DNA from: Protopterus annectens | Taxonomy: Eukaryota; Chordata; Ceratodontiformes; Protopteridae | Reading direction: 5' to 3' | NCBI RefSeq assembly: GCF_019279795.1 | Contig: NC_056737.1 | Location: 38,513,379-38,577,378, forward strand | DNA length: 64,000 nucleotides | Shown: piece by piece, positions 11,194 through 21,662 of the stretch | Position numbering within the stretch: position 1 is the stretch's first letter | How the letters are laid out: each line of letters opens with the position of its first letter | Made by a program: the position numbers and the translations under genes | The notes under the pieces: model-generated | Seen by the model: only the letters and a program-made list of their open reading frames with translations | Told to the model about the DNA's origin: nothing | Databases searched by the model: none

Positions 11194-13504
11194 ATGTCCA
11201 AAGAGCATAGACCCTCCGGGTTTAAAAAGTGCACGAGGTGTGGTTATAAAATGTCCATAACGGACGACCACTCCTCGTGCGTCTATTGCTTAGGCGCCAA
11301 GCACCTACAAGAATCTTGTAGCGTGTGTCACGCCTTTTCATCAAGAGTCCTCCAGGAGAGGAAAAACAAATTAATCCTGAAGGGGTTAATTTAAGCCATC
11401 CTTCGAGGAGACTTTATCTTCCTCTCCTTCTCCTTCAAAAAAGAAGAAAGCGTCGGCTCCGACCAGTCAGTCGGAACCGACTGCTAAAAAAATCTAAGCA
11501 GACTTCTCCATCGGCTCCATGGACTTCGGAGCCGAGGGCGGAACGGTCTGCCTCGATGCCTCCAGCCTCGACCCCTCTAGTTTCGGAGCCGAGGACTGGG
11601 GCATCGAGAGGCGGGTCGCCTTCATCGGCTCCACTGATATTGGAGCCGATAAGGGTTACCGGCTCAGACTCTTCCCCCTCGGAGCCGAAGTCTTTATTGG
11701 CACCGAAGGAAATTGTATTGAGATCTCCCTCAGAGCCGATAGTGGTAGAGTCCATTCGGAGCCGGTCCCCGAGTCCTTTGGAGCCAATGGAGAAATCAGT
11801 TCGGGTCCGATCGGTATCCTCCAGATCATCCAAGATGTCTGATTCGGACATCGACAGGGTGCTCCTTAGACTCTTCCAGTCTCCGGTGTTCCAAAAGCTA
11901 GTTTTGGCTCCAGCCCATTCGGCTTCGGAGCCGATGGTCCACTTCCCTACTATGGTTCCTCCTCCAACAGCCTCGGCACCGTTGGAGCCGGTGCTGGTGG
12001 AACCGGTGGAGGTTTTAGGGTCGGGCCCGACCCTTGCTCCAACTCCGGCTCTTGGGTCGGAGTTCAGTACACGGACTTCTTCCGTCGGCCCTGGGGGGAG
12101 GCTTCGGGATTGATGTTTTCGGTCCCAAGTCTCCCTCTTGGTGCGTCGGCGGCGGGAGTGCCGTCCACTGTCAGTCATGGTCACGGAAGTGGGACCCTCC
12201 CAGGATTCTGGTGGTCCCGCCTTCAGGGCTATGAGGAGTGCGTTAGCCAAATCTTCCTTGGCTACCTCCACGGTCTCCCCAGCTCCTTCCCTGCATACCG
12301 AGACTGGGTCTTCGGCAGTCCCCCTGTCCTTAGACAGCGGAACCCCGGGGCCTGAGGTTACCCCCACTGGGGTTTCTCCCCCTCCTGGTGGTTCTTCTGA
12401 AGCTTCTTCGGAAGAACCCCCCAGGAAGAGATCGTGCAAGAGGAAGCACGTTGACTCCCCTGATGAGTCTCTCATGTCAGACACTGATCTCGATGATGCA
12501 GAGGGGTCCCCTAAGTCGTCCTTGGATGATGTCTCCTTTGCAGACATCCTGGAAGCCCTAAAACAACGAGGCGGCTGGCAGTCCAAACCTCCTTCTGCTG
12601 ATGAGTCGGTGTTCCTGAAGGCCTTCGGGGCTCAGCCCTCCGCCTCCTGGGTGTCGCTGCCCTTCGATGAGCTCTTGGATTTGATCTGTCGAAGGGCGTG
12701 GGAACACCCAGACTCTGTGGAACCGGTGCCTGCTCGTCCAATAAGTTCCTCTCGGCACCCCCCGAAAAAGAGTTTCTAACTAAAGGTGTGGCTGTAGATG
12801 CTTTGGTGGTGGCATCTGCTACCCAGCAAGATGTAGCAGAGGCTTCGACGTCCGTCCATCCTCCTAATAAGGAGTCTAGGAGCATGGATCGGTACGGAAA
12901 GCGCACCCTGAGTTCAGCGGCCTTTACATTGAGGTCCTTGAACTACCTTACGCACTTTACCAGATTTCAGAGGGATCTGATTAAAGAACTATCCGATACC
13001 CTCTTGGGTAACCTGCCTGAGGAGCTGGCTACAATGTCGTCCATCTCAAACTCGTCCATGAGGCTCATTTCTTATGCGGCCGAAGGGGCGAGTAGAGCGG
13101 CGGGTACAGGCATTGCTCTATGGAGACAAGCCTGGCTCCACCTGTGTCATTTCGCGGAGGCCTTTAAGTCTTCCTTTGCTGACGCCCCCTTTGATGGGTC
13201 CTCCCTGTTTGGACCCAAGGTAAAGGGCACACTGACCCGCTGTGAACAGGAGGGTAAGACTCTGACTGCCATAGGGGCACGATTTTCCACTCCCTTTCGG
13301 CCTTATCCCAAGGCTAAAAGAGGAGGGAAAATGTGGTTCCGTAGATCTCAGAAGCCTTACCCCTCTCAGCAGGAGGATTCCCCTTCCAGAGGCAGGGGAG
13401 GGGGAAATTCTTCTGGAAGGCGCCGTCCCAGAGGTGGCAGAGGCCCTCGCAACACTGGAGACCGCGAGTCCTTTCGTGGCTCTTCAGCCTTTCACAGTCC
13501 CTGA
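11194..13504 (+). pseudogene. DIRS A gag-like gene (frameshifted)
   Basis: It starts with ATG at 11194 (MSKEHRPSGFKKC). The first 70 residues hold a Cys/His cluster: C-x2-C, C-x2-CLG-x2-H and C-x2-C, within KCTRCGYKMS, SCVYCLGAKHLQ and SCSVCHAF. It is likely a zinc-binding nucleic-acid-binding domain. A long Ser/Pro/Glu-rich region with SEP repeats follows, then a basic and acidic stretch (RKRSCKRKHVDSPDESL), and a folded C-terminal part (YLTHFTRFQRDLIKELSDTL; SRAAGTGIALWRQAWLHLCH; DGSSLFGPKVKGTLTRCEQE), ending in an Arg/Gly-rich tail. The frame breaks at about 11390, near 12110 and at about 12755. Compared with B it lacks about 27 bp around residue LPEELA. The RT frame overlaps its end. Confidence 0.85.
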
Positions 13505-14585
13505 GGGATTGCCCGACTGTGCAGCTCCGGAGCCAGTCGGGGTTCTCAAGCACCTAAAAGCCTGGGAAGGTATCACTCAGGACCGATGGGTGCTTCGAAT
13601 TATCGCCGGAGGTTACACCATCCCATTCTCTCATTCCCCCCCTCAGTCCAAAAAAATCCCGGACCCGCCACCCAGTCAACGGGATACTGCAGCCTCAGAA
13701 GTTTCAAAGCTGCTGCAAAAAGGAGTCATCCAACCGGTCCCTGCAGACCAGATCGGATTAGGGACTTTACTCAAGATTCTTTTTGGTGCCAAAAAAGACC
13801 GGGGACTTGAGGCCCATTTTGGACCTCAGCATCCTAAACCGTTCAGTCAGAAAGTCCAAGTTCCGAATGGTCACCCTACAAACCATTCTCCCATTGCTGG
13901 AGAAGGGTGTTTGGATATGCTCCATAGATCTCAAGGACGCTTATTACCATATCATGGTACATCAAGCGTCCAGGAGACATCTGCGCTTCAGCCTAGGAGG
14001 CAGTCATTTTCAGTTCCGTGCGCTGCCCTTTGGTCTCACCACAGCCCCAGGGTGTTCAACAAGTGTTTGGCAGTCGTGACTGCTCACCTGAGAAGTCTAG
14101 GATTCCAGGTGTTTCCGTATCTAGATGACTGGCTCCTAACTGCCACCTCCAGGCATCTACTACTGCAGAGCCTTCAAGCCACTATATCACTGGGCAGTTC
14201 CCTTGGAATCACCTTCAATTGGCCAAAGTCTGTGTTGCTGCCATCTCAACGAATAAGATTCATAGGGGTAGGGATAGACTCAAACCGAATGCGGGTCTAT
14301 CTACCTACAGGCAGAATACAAACCATACAGACTCAAGTTCAAGCCTTACTTCCCAGGTCCAAAGCTCCAGCCAGGATGGTCCTGCAGCTATTGGGATCCA
14401 TGTCCGCCACGGTTCTTCTAGTCCCCTTGGCAAGGTTGCACATGAGAATTCTCCAGTGGCTTCTTTCAGCTCAGTGGTCCTTTCAGGAACTCCCTCTCAG
14501 TCACCTCATATGGATCATGGAATCTTGCAAACGGGACCTTCGCTGGTGGCTAGTGCCCTCCAATTTGGATCAGGGACGACCCTTT
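13434..14585 (+). pseudogene. DIRS A reverse transcriptase (5' part of pol)
   Basis: It overlaps the gag tail. N-terminal part: WEGITQDRWVLRIIAGGY and PSQRDTAASEVSKLLQKGVI. RT motifs: LRPILDLSILNRSV, CSIDLKDAYYHI (first catalytic aspartate), RALPFGLTTAP, and YLDD encoded at 14118-14129, then GITFNWPKS and a thumb-like region. An extra T near 13768 and a lost C near 14046 throw the middle into another frame; they nearly cancel, leaving a 387-codon open frame around them. The gene is cut at 14585, after the codons for DQGRPF at the RNase H boundary, by DIRS B. Its remainder resumes at 20845. Confidence 0.9.
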
Positions 14586-14760
14586 GATGTTATGTGATCC
14601 TATCTCGCCTACATTCTGACTGATGGGTTCGGAGCCGATCCCCCGGCTCCGACTCGGCACGCATATGCTATAGAGCGAGGCTTCTAATTGGCTGAGCTAT
14701 CTTTATCCCAGGATGCACCACCACTAATCCCCCAGATCTCGTTTGCCGCTTACAGAGCTT
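14586..14760 (+). repeat. DIRS B left terminal inverted repeat
   Basis: It is the inverse of 20653-20817 apart from scattered substitutions. The outermost GATGTTATGTGATCC has no partner at the right end but is complementary to 20457-20471 in the internal region. It contains TTCGGAGCCGAT and CGGCTCCGACTCGG. Confidence 0.92.
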
Positions 14761-14924
14761 GGACGTGGTCTCAACATTGGCTGGGCTAAGTACTATATAT
14801 TAGGCTTTTTTCCTGTCAGTATTTGATTCATTTAAAACCCAAAAGCTGTTTGAACGGCTATTCTTTGTGTATGAGTGTTTTTTTCTAAGATTTGGTAAAA
14901 TTTGGTGTTTTTTTCCTGTCAGAG

Positions 14925-15080
14925 AAGGTTCCGTTTAAGTTAGAGGGGCCTTCCCCTGTGGTTACTACTTCTTGTGATTGTGTGTGGGTCAAGTACCCGT
15001 TTAAGTTAGAGGGTCTTGGCCCTCCTCTTTTTTCTTTTTCTCTTTCTCAATCTTGTGTAAAAAAAAAAAAAAAAAAAAAA
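14925..15080 (+). repeat. DIRS B leader repeats and A22 tract
   Basis: Two copies of CCGTTTAAGTTAGAGGG (about 14931-14947 and 14998-15012) are followed by a run of 22 A residues at 15059-15080, 109 bp before the gag ATG. The layout matches element A. Confidence 0.7.
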
Positions 15081-15189
15081 AGTTCTTTAGTTTAAATTAT
15101 TTACACTAAGTTAGTGGCGTACATAATTGTGTTCTTGTGTGTCAAACCCTTTAGTGTTTACTGTAGTTATCTGTTTTTTGTAGCTGAAT

Positions 15190-17489
15190 ATGTCTAAAGA
15201 GCATAAACCCTCCGGGTTTAAAAAGTGCACGAGGTGTGGCTTCAAAATGTCCATAACGGACGACAACTCCTCGTGCGTCTATTGTCTTGGTGCTAAACAT
15301 CTGCAGGAATCGTGCAGTGTATGCCATGCGTTTTCCTCCAGAGTCCTCCAGGAGAGGAAAAACAAATTAATCCTCAAAGGATTAATCAAGCCTTCCTTCG
15401 AGGAGGCTTTATCTTCCTCTCCGTCTCCTTCTAAAAAGAGGAAGGCGTCGGCTCTGACCAGTCAGTCGGAACTGCTAAGAAAACTAAGCAGACTTCTCCA
15501 TCAGCTCCACGGACTTCGGAGCCGAGGTCGGAACGGTCTGCCTCGATGCCTCCAGCCTCGACCCCTCTGGTTTCGGAGCCGAGGTCTGGAGCATCGAGAG
15601 GCGGGTCACCCTCATCGGCTCCACTGATATTGGAGCCGATAAGGGTCATCGGCTCAGACTCTTCCCCCTCGGAGCCGAAGTCCTTATCGGCACCGAGGGA
15701 AATTTCCTTGAAGGTTTCCTCGGAGCCGATAATTGTTGAGTCATTTCGGAGCCAGTCCCCGAGCCCTTCAGAGCCGATGGAGAAATCGGTTCGGGCCCGA
15801 TCGGTATCCTCGAGATCATCCAAGATGTCTGATTCGGACATCGACAGGGTGCTCCTTCGACTCTTCCAATCTCCGGTGTTCCAAAAGATGGTTTCGGCTC
15901 CAGCCCATTTGGCTTTGGAGCCGATGGTCCACCCCCCTACTGTATTTCCTCCTCCAACACCTTCAGCACCGTTGGAGCAGGTGCTGGTGGAACCAGTGGA
16001 GGTGTTAGGGTCGGGTCCGACCCTTGCTCCTACTCCGGCTCTTGGGTCGGAGTTCAGTGCACGGACTTCTTCCTTCGGCCCTGGGGGGGAGGCTTCGGGA
16101 TTGATGCTTTCGGTCCCAAGTCTCCCTCTTGGTGCGTCGGCGGCGGGAGTACCGTCCACTGTTGTGGCCTTGGAGGGAAGACCCTCCCAGGATTCTGGTG
16201 GTCCCACCTTCAGGGCTATGAGGAGTGCTTTAGCCAAATCTTCCTTGGCTACCTCCACAGTTTCCCCAGCTCCTTCCCTATATTTGGAGACTGGGTTGGC
16301 AGTTCCCTGTCCAGACAGCGGAGCCCCTGGGCCTCAGGTTACCCCCGCTGGGGTTTCTCCCCCTCCTGGAGGTCCTTCTGAAGCCTCTTCGGAGGAACCT
16401 CCCAGGAAGAAAACGTGCAAGAGGAAGCACGTTGACTCCCCTGACGAGTCTTTGACATCTGACACTGATCTCGATGATGCAGAGGGGTCCCCCAAGTCGT
16501 CCTCGAATGATGTCTCCTTTGCAGACATCCTAGAAGCCCTAAAACAACGAGGCGGCTGGCAGTCCAAACCTCCCTCTGCTGATGAGTCGGTGTTCCTGAA
16601 GGCCTTCGGGGCTCAGCCCTCCGCCTCCTGGGTGTCTGCCCTTCGACGAGCTCTTGGATTTGATCTGTCGAAGGGCGTGGGAACACCCAGACTCTGTGGA
16701 ACCGGTGCCCGCTCGTCCAAACAAATTTCTCGGCCCGGATAGAGAGTTCCTTCAAAGGTGTGGCTGTAGATGCTATGGTGGTGGCATCTGCTACCCAGCA
16801 AGATGTAGCAGAGGCTTCTACGTCCGTCCATCCTCCTAATAAGGAGTCTAGGAGCATGGATCGGCAGTAAGCGCACCCTTAGTTCAGCGGCCTTTACACT
16901 GAGGTCTTTGAACTACCTGACGCACTTTACGAGATTTCAGAGGGATCTGATTAAGGAGCTATCCGATACCCTCTTGGGTAAAATGCCTGAGGAGCTGGCC
17001 CAGACGGTTGGATCTCAGCTGGCTACAATGTCGTCCATTTCGAACTCGTCCATGAGGCTCATTTCGTATGCGGCCGAAGGGGCGAGTAGAGCGGCAGGTA
17101 CAGGCATCGCTCTACGGAGACAAGCCTGGCTCCGCCTGTGTCATTTCGCGGAGGCCTTTAAGTCTTCATTTGCCGACGCCCTCTTTGATGGGTCCTCCTT
17201 GTTTGGACCCAAGGTAAAAGACACACTTACCCGCTGTGAACAGGAGGGTAAGACTCTGACTGCCGTAGGGGCACGATTTTCCACTCCCTTTCGGCCTTAT
17301 CCCAAGGCTAAAAGAGGAGGGAAGATGTGGTTCCGTAGATCTCAGAAGTCTTACCCTCTCAGCAGGAAGGTTCCCCTCCAGAGGCAGAGGAGGGGGAAAT
17401 TCATCCGGAAGACGCCGTCCCAGAGGCGGCAGAGGCCCTCGCAACACTGGAGACCGCGAGTCCTTTCGTGGCTCTTCAGCTTTTCATAG
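15190..17489 (+). pseudogene. DIRS B gag-like gene (frameshifted)
   Basis: ATG at 15190 begins MSKEHKPSGFKKCTRCGFKM, with the same Cys/His cluster as A (SCVYCLGAKHLQ, SCSVCHAF). The frame shifts near 15480, where a few bases present in A are missing; the SEP-rich region continues at 15546-16640 (APLILEPIRVIGSDSSPSEP; KKTCKRKHVDSPDESL). A 2-base loss near 16635 shifts it again, and the C-terminal domain reads on at 16870-17489 (TRFQRDLIKELSDTLLGKMP; SMRLISYAAEGASRAAGTGI). It ends in an Arg-rich tail. It probably bound element RNA in particles, by analogy to Gag. It overlaps the start of pol. Confidence 0.87.
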
Positions 17490-19366
17490 TCCCTGAGGGA
17501 TTGCCCGACTGTGCTGCTCGAGCCAGTCGGGGTCGCTCAAGCACCTGAAGGCCTGGGAAGGGATCACTCAGGACCGATGGGTGCTTCGAATTATCGCCGG
17601 AGGTTACTCCATCCCATTCTCTTGCCCCCCCTCAGTCCAAAAAAATCCCGGGCCCGCCACCCAGTCAACGGGATACCGCAGCCTCAGAAATTTCAAAGCT
17701 GCTGCAAAAAGGAGTCATCCAACCCGTCCCCGCAGACCAGATCGGATTAGGGACTTACTCAAGATTCTTTTTGGTGCCAAAAAAGACAGAGGACTTGAGG
17801 CCCATTTTGGACCTAAGCAACCTAAACCGTTCAGTCAAGAAGTCCAAGTTCCGAATGGTCACTCTACAAACCATTCTCCCATTGTTGGAGAAAGGTGTTT
17901 GGATGTGCTCCATAGACCTCAAGGACGCGTATTATCATATCAGAATACATCAAACGTCCAGGAGACACTTGCGCTTCAGCCTAGGAGGCAGTCATTTTCA
18001 GTTCCGTGCACTGCCCTTTGGTCTCACCACAGCCCCCAGGGTGTTCACCAAATGCTTGGCAGTAGTGACTGCTCACCTGAGAAGTCTAGGATTCCAGGTG
18101 TTTCCGTACCTAGACGACTGGCTCCTAACTGCCACCTCCAAGCATCTACTTCTACGGAGCCTGCAAGCCACAATATCACTGGGCAATTCCCTTGGAATCA
18201 CCTTCAATTGGCCAAAGTCTGTGTTGCGGCCATCTCAAAGAATAAGATTCATAGGGGTAGAGATAGATTCAAACCAGATGCGGGTCTATCTACCTGCAGA
18301 CAAATCAGGTTCGAGCCTTACTCCCCAGGTCCAAAGCCCCAGCCAGAATGGTCCTACAGCTATTGGGATCCATGTCTGCCACAGTTCTGCTAGTTCCCTT
18401 GGCAAGGTTACACATGAGAATCCTCCAGTGGCTTCTTTCAACTCAGTGGTCCTTTCAGGAACTCCCTCTCAATCATCTCATATGGATCACAGAATCTTGC
18501 AAATGGGACCTTCGCTGGTGGCTAGTGTCCTCCAATTTGGATCAGGGACGACCCTTTGTTCTTCCTCCTCCGGCCACTTTGACCACGGACGCCTCCCAGA
18601 CGGGGTGGGGGGGCATTCCCTGGGCAGGTCAGTCCAAGGCAAATGGCACCCGGAAGAGACCCCTCTCCACATCAACATCCTAGAAATGAGGGCAGTACTC
18701 CTGTCCCTTCAAGCCCTTCACGATTATCTCCCTCAGGGCGTAATTCCTGTTCACTCAGACAACATGTCAGTTGTCTGGTACCTGAACAAACGGGGAGGGA
18801 CCAGATCCTATCCTCTTTGCAGAGAAGCGATGAGAGTTTGGGAATGGGCAGTCTCGACCAAACGCTTCCTAGTGGCTACTCACATACCGGGCAAGTCCAA
18901 TGTCATAGCCGACAGGTTGAGCAGAACCATCCTCTCTCCTCACGAATGGTCTCTGAATATGACAGTTACAAGGCAGATTTTCAGCGAATGGGGAGTTCCG
19001 TGTTGCGACCTCTTCGCGACTCTGAATGCGAAGTGCAAAGAATTTTTCTCCCTAACCCCGGCTCCGAGGAAGAGCCCCATGGACGCATTAGTCCATCCTT
19101 GGCCCACCGGCCTGCTTTATGCCTTCCCTCCAGTTCCTCTCCTCGCCAGGGTGATTCAAAAGGCATCTCTCTTAGGGAGCAAGATGATCTTAATTGCTCT
19201 TTACTGGCCTCGTCAAGTGTGGTTTCTCTATCTTTGGAAACATGCTCTGGAAGGTCCATGGTTCCTGGACCAGGTCCCAGACCTACTGATTCCTCAGTCG
19301 GGACTACTACACCAGTCCTTACACACCTTAAAATTGACGGCCTGGCTCCTCCTCTTCCGACGATAG
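17475..19366 (+). pseudogene. DIRS B RT-RNase H-methyltransferase-like polyprotein
   Basis: The order is: N-terminal linker (SKLLQKGVIQPVPADQIGLG); RT (SIDLKDAYYHIRI, RALPFGLTTAPRVF, YLDD at 18107-18118); RNase H (TTDASQTGWGGIPW, HINILEMRAVLLSL, HSDNMSVVWYLNKRGG, SNVIADRLSR carrying the D-E-D-D residues); and the methyltransferase-like domain typical of DIRS (CCDLFATLNAKC, LLYAFPPVPLLARVI, MILIALYWPRQVWF). Near 18300 bases are missing relative to A, and near 18610 a G-run indel restores the frame, so the thumb and first RNase H block are read out of frame. The open stretch 17771-19366 hides these two compensating shifts. Its last 720 bp overlap the recombinase frame. Confidence 0.9.
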
Positions 19367-20343
19367 TCAGGAGACATGCACTGGATCCAGATGTTGTGCA
19401 CATATTATCTTCAGCCCACAAGTCTGCTACGAAGAAACTGTATTCTAGCAAATGGAAAAGGTTTGCTATTTGGGCTCAACTCCGGGGCCTGGACCCCATT
19501 TCTACTCCCGTGGCGGAAGTACTCAAATTCCTGACCTCTCTTTTCAATCAAGGCTCTTCAGTTTCTACCATCAAAGTACAATTGGCAGCGATTTCTAATT
19601 TTCATGAATCCATAGACCCACCTTTAATGAGCAACAGATTGTGTAAGACCTTCTTGAAAGATGCTGCTCTATTAAGACCTCCGATTTCTCATCCTGCACC
19701 TCCATGGGATCTTGATATAGTGTTGTGTGCCTTGACTTCTTTCCCCTTTGAACCGGCAGCTACCTGTGATCTAAAGTTTCTATCATGGAAGACAGCCTTT
19801 CTAGTGGCGATTACTTCAGCCAGAAGGGTTTCAGAACTTCAAGCTTTGTCAGTGAAACCCCCGTACTTGGTTTTTCATACAGACAGGGTGTCCCTCAGAC
19901 CAAATCCTTCTTTTGTTCCTAAAGTTTGTTCTACTTTATGCTTGCAACAATCATTAGAGCTTCCAGTTTTTTTCCCAAAATACTCCAATAAAGCGGAGTT
20001 TATTTTCCACACACTAGATGTCCACAGACAGTTACGTTTTTATTTAGATAGGACCAAACAATCAAGGAAAACAGATCAGTTGTTTGTAACCTTTGCAGAA
20101 AACAAATTGTGCAACGCTGTCACAAAGGTCACTATTGCCAAATGGATCAGGGACTGTATTACTCAAGCTTATATTTATTCTAACAAACAGCTTACCACCT
20201 CTGTCAAGGCTCATTCTACAAGGGCTATGGCTACTTCGGTAGCATTTCATTCTAAGCTTGCTATTGGTGACATTTGTGCTGCGGCTACATGGTCTTCTCC
20301 GCACACCTTCATTTCCTCACTACAAATTAGATGTGGCATCTAG
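18643..20343 (+). pseudogene. DIRS B tyrosine recombinase, broken before the active tyrosine
   Basis: This 566-codon open frame overlaps the RNase H and methyltransferase coding to 19366. The recombinase proper starts about 19380 (HKSATKKLYSSKWKRFAIWA, the core-binding domain). Catalytic-domain landmarks: WKTAFLVAITSARRVSELQA with the first catalytic Arg; the DRVSLRPNPSFVPK strand region; and KAHSTRAMATSVAF with the H-x2-R motif (about 20209-20250), then WSSPHTFIS. In A and C the nucleophilic Tyr follows in HYKLD or HYNLP. Here one extra T near 20313 shifts the frame after FIS and the protein ends at 20343 without the Tyr. In the shifted frame HYKLDVASRGRASFGSTVLR is still encoded up to about 20392. 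Confidence 0.92.
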
Positions 20344-20424
20344 AGGACGAGCTTCATTTGGTTCCACAGTGCTCAGGAGTGTTTTCCAATGAGCCACCCG
20401 GGATTTAGGTGCTAGGGACGCTGT

Positions 20425-20528
20425 CCCATCAGTCAGAATGTAATGTAGGCGAGATAGGATCACATAACATCTTTTAGTTATGTACTCACCATAACTTCAG
20501 ATGTTTGGGATCCATCTCGCCTACATTC
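20425..20528 (+). other. DIRS B internal complementary region
   Basis: 20425-20471 is the inverse of the element's left end (14586-14627), except for a 5-base TAATG insertion. 20472-20528 is the inverse of its right end. Together they read as the complement of the right-to-left circle junction, with the joint between 20471 and 20472. In DIRS elements this segment is thought to template regeneration of complete ends during formation of the circular DNA. Confidence 0.93.
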
Positions 20529-20652
20529 CTAATAACCCACCCTCCTTCCCCCTTCCTTGGAGATCAGAGGATATCAGAAGGTCCGAATCCTGTTGTTTCA
20601 TCTTGAAACATCTAACAATGTTATATAAACAAGCTGTGCATGTGTGCATGAA

Positions 20653-20844
20653 TGCGGACAAACAAGATCTGGGGGATTAGTGGTGGTGCATCCTGGGATA
20701 AAGATAGCTCAGCCAATTAGAGGCCTCGCTCTATAGCATAAGCGTGCCGAGTCGGAGCCGAGGGATCGGCTCCGAACCCATCAGTCAGAATGTAGGCGAG
20801 ATGGATCCCAAACATCTGAAGTTATGGTGAGTACATAACTAAAA
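20653..20844 (+). repeat. DIRS B right terminal inverted repeat with extension
   Basis: 20653-20817 is the inverse of the left repeat. The last bases, up to TACATAACTAAAA at 20844, have no counterpart at the left end but are complementary to 20472-20500. Confidence 0.92.
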
Positions 20845-21662
20845 GTTCTACCTCCTCCTGCGGCCACTTTGACCACAGACGCCTCCCAGATGGGGTGGGG
20901 TGGGGGCATTCCCTGGGCAGGTCAGTCCAAGGCAAATGGCACCCGGAAGAGACCCTACTTCATATCAACATCCTAGAAATGAGGGCAGTACTTCTGTCCC
21001 TACAAGCCCTTCACGATTATCTCCCTCAGGGCGTAATTGCCATTCACTCAGACAACATGTCAGTTGTCTGGTACCTGAACAAACAGGGAGGGACCAGATC
21101 CTATCCTCTTTGCAGAGAAGCCATGAGAGTTTGGGAATGGGCAGTCTCGACCAAACGCTTTCTAGTGGCTACTCACATACCGGGCAAGTCCAATGTGATA
21201 GCCGACAGATTGAGCAGAACCATCCTCTCTCCTCACGAATGGTCTCTGAATATGACAGTTGCAAGTCAGATTTTCAGCAAATGGGGAGTTCCGTGTTGCG
21301 ACCTCTTCACGACTCCTCTGAATGCGAAGTGCAAAGAATTCTTCTCTCTAACCCCAGCTCCGGGGAAGAGCCCCATGGACGCACTAGTCCGTCCTTGGCC
21401 CACCAGCTTGCTTTATGCCTTCCCTCCAGTTCCTCTCCTTCCCAGGGTGATTCAAAAGACATCTCTCTTGGGGAGCAAAATGATCTTAATTGCTCCTTAC
21501 TGGCCTCGTCAAGTATGGTTTCCCTACCTTCGGAAATATGCTCTGGAAGGTCCATGGTTCCTGGATCAGATCCCAGACCTTTTGGTTCATCAGTCGGGAC
21601 TATTCCACCAGTCCCTGCACACCTTAAAATTGACTGCTTGGCTCCTCCTCTTCCGACTATAG
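20845..21662 (+). pseudogene. DIRS A RNase H and methyltransferase-like domains (3' part of pol)
   Basis: It resumes exactly where A's pol stopped at 14585. RNase H: TLTTDASQMGWG (about 20866-20901), HINILEMRAVLLSL, HSDNMSVVWYLNKQGG and SNVIADRLSR. Methyltransferase-like domain: CCDLFTTPLNAKC, LLYAFPPVPLLPRVI, KMILIAPYWPRQVWFPYL. A G-run near 20896 carries indels relative to B and shifts the frame near the RNase H start. From about 20895 to 21662 the frame is open for 255 codons. The recombinase frame is also open over the same DNA. Confidence 0.9.

Larger units (their letters stand above)
14586..20844 (+). mobile_element. DIRS retrotransposon B, full length, nested in A
   Basis: B starts at GATGTTATG (14586) and ends at TAACTAAAA (20844), 6259 bp. 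It belongs to the same family as A, roughly 90% identical by eye. All structural parts are present: left repeat, leader, gag, RT-RNase H-methyltransferase, recombinase, internal complementary region (20425-20528) and right repeat. The flanks CCCTTT and GTTCTACC join to give the uninterrupted pol sequence expected for A, with no target duplication. Frameshifts in gag (near 15480 and 16635), pol (near 18300 and 18610) and just before the recombinase tyrosine make it non-autonomous. Confidence 0.95.

Noticed and set aside
11435..12586. A 383-codon antisense open frame under DIRS A gag, with a 275-codon counterpart in B (15431-16258)
   Set aside because: The Ser/Pro/Glu-rich codons and the repeated CGGAGCC motif leave few stops on the opposite strand. 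The predicted proteins are low-complexity and show no domain.
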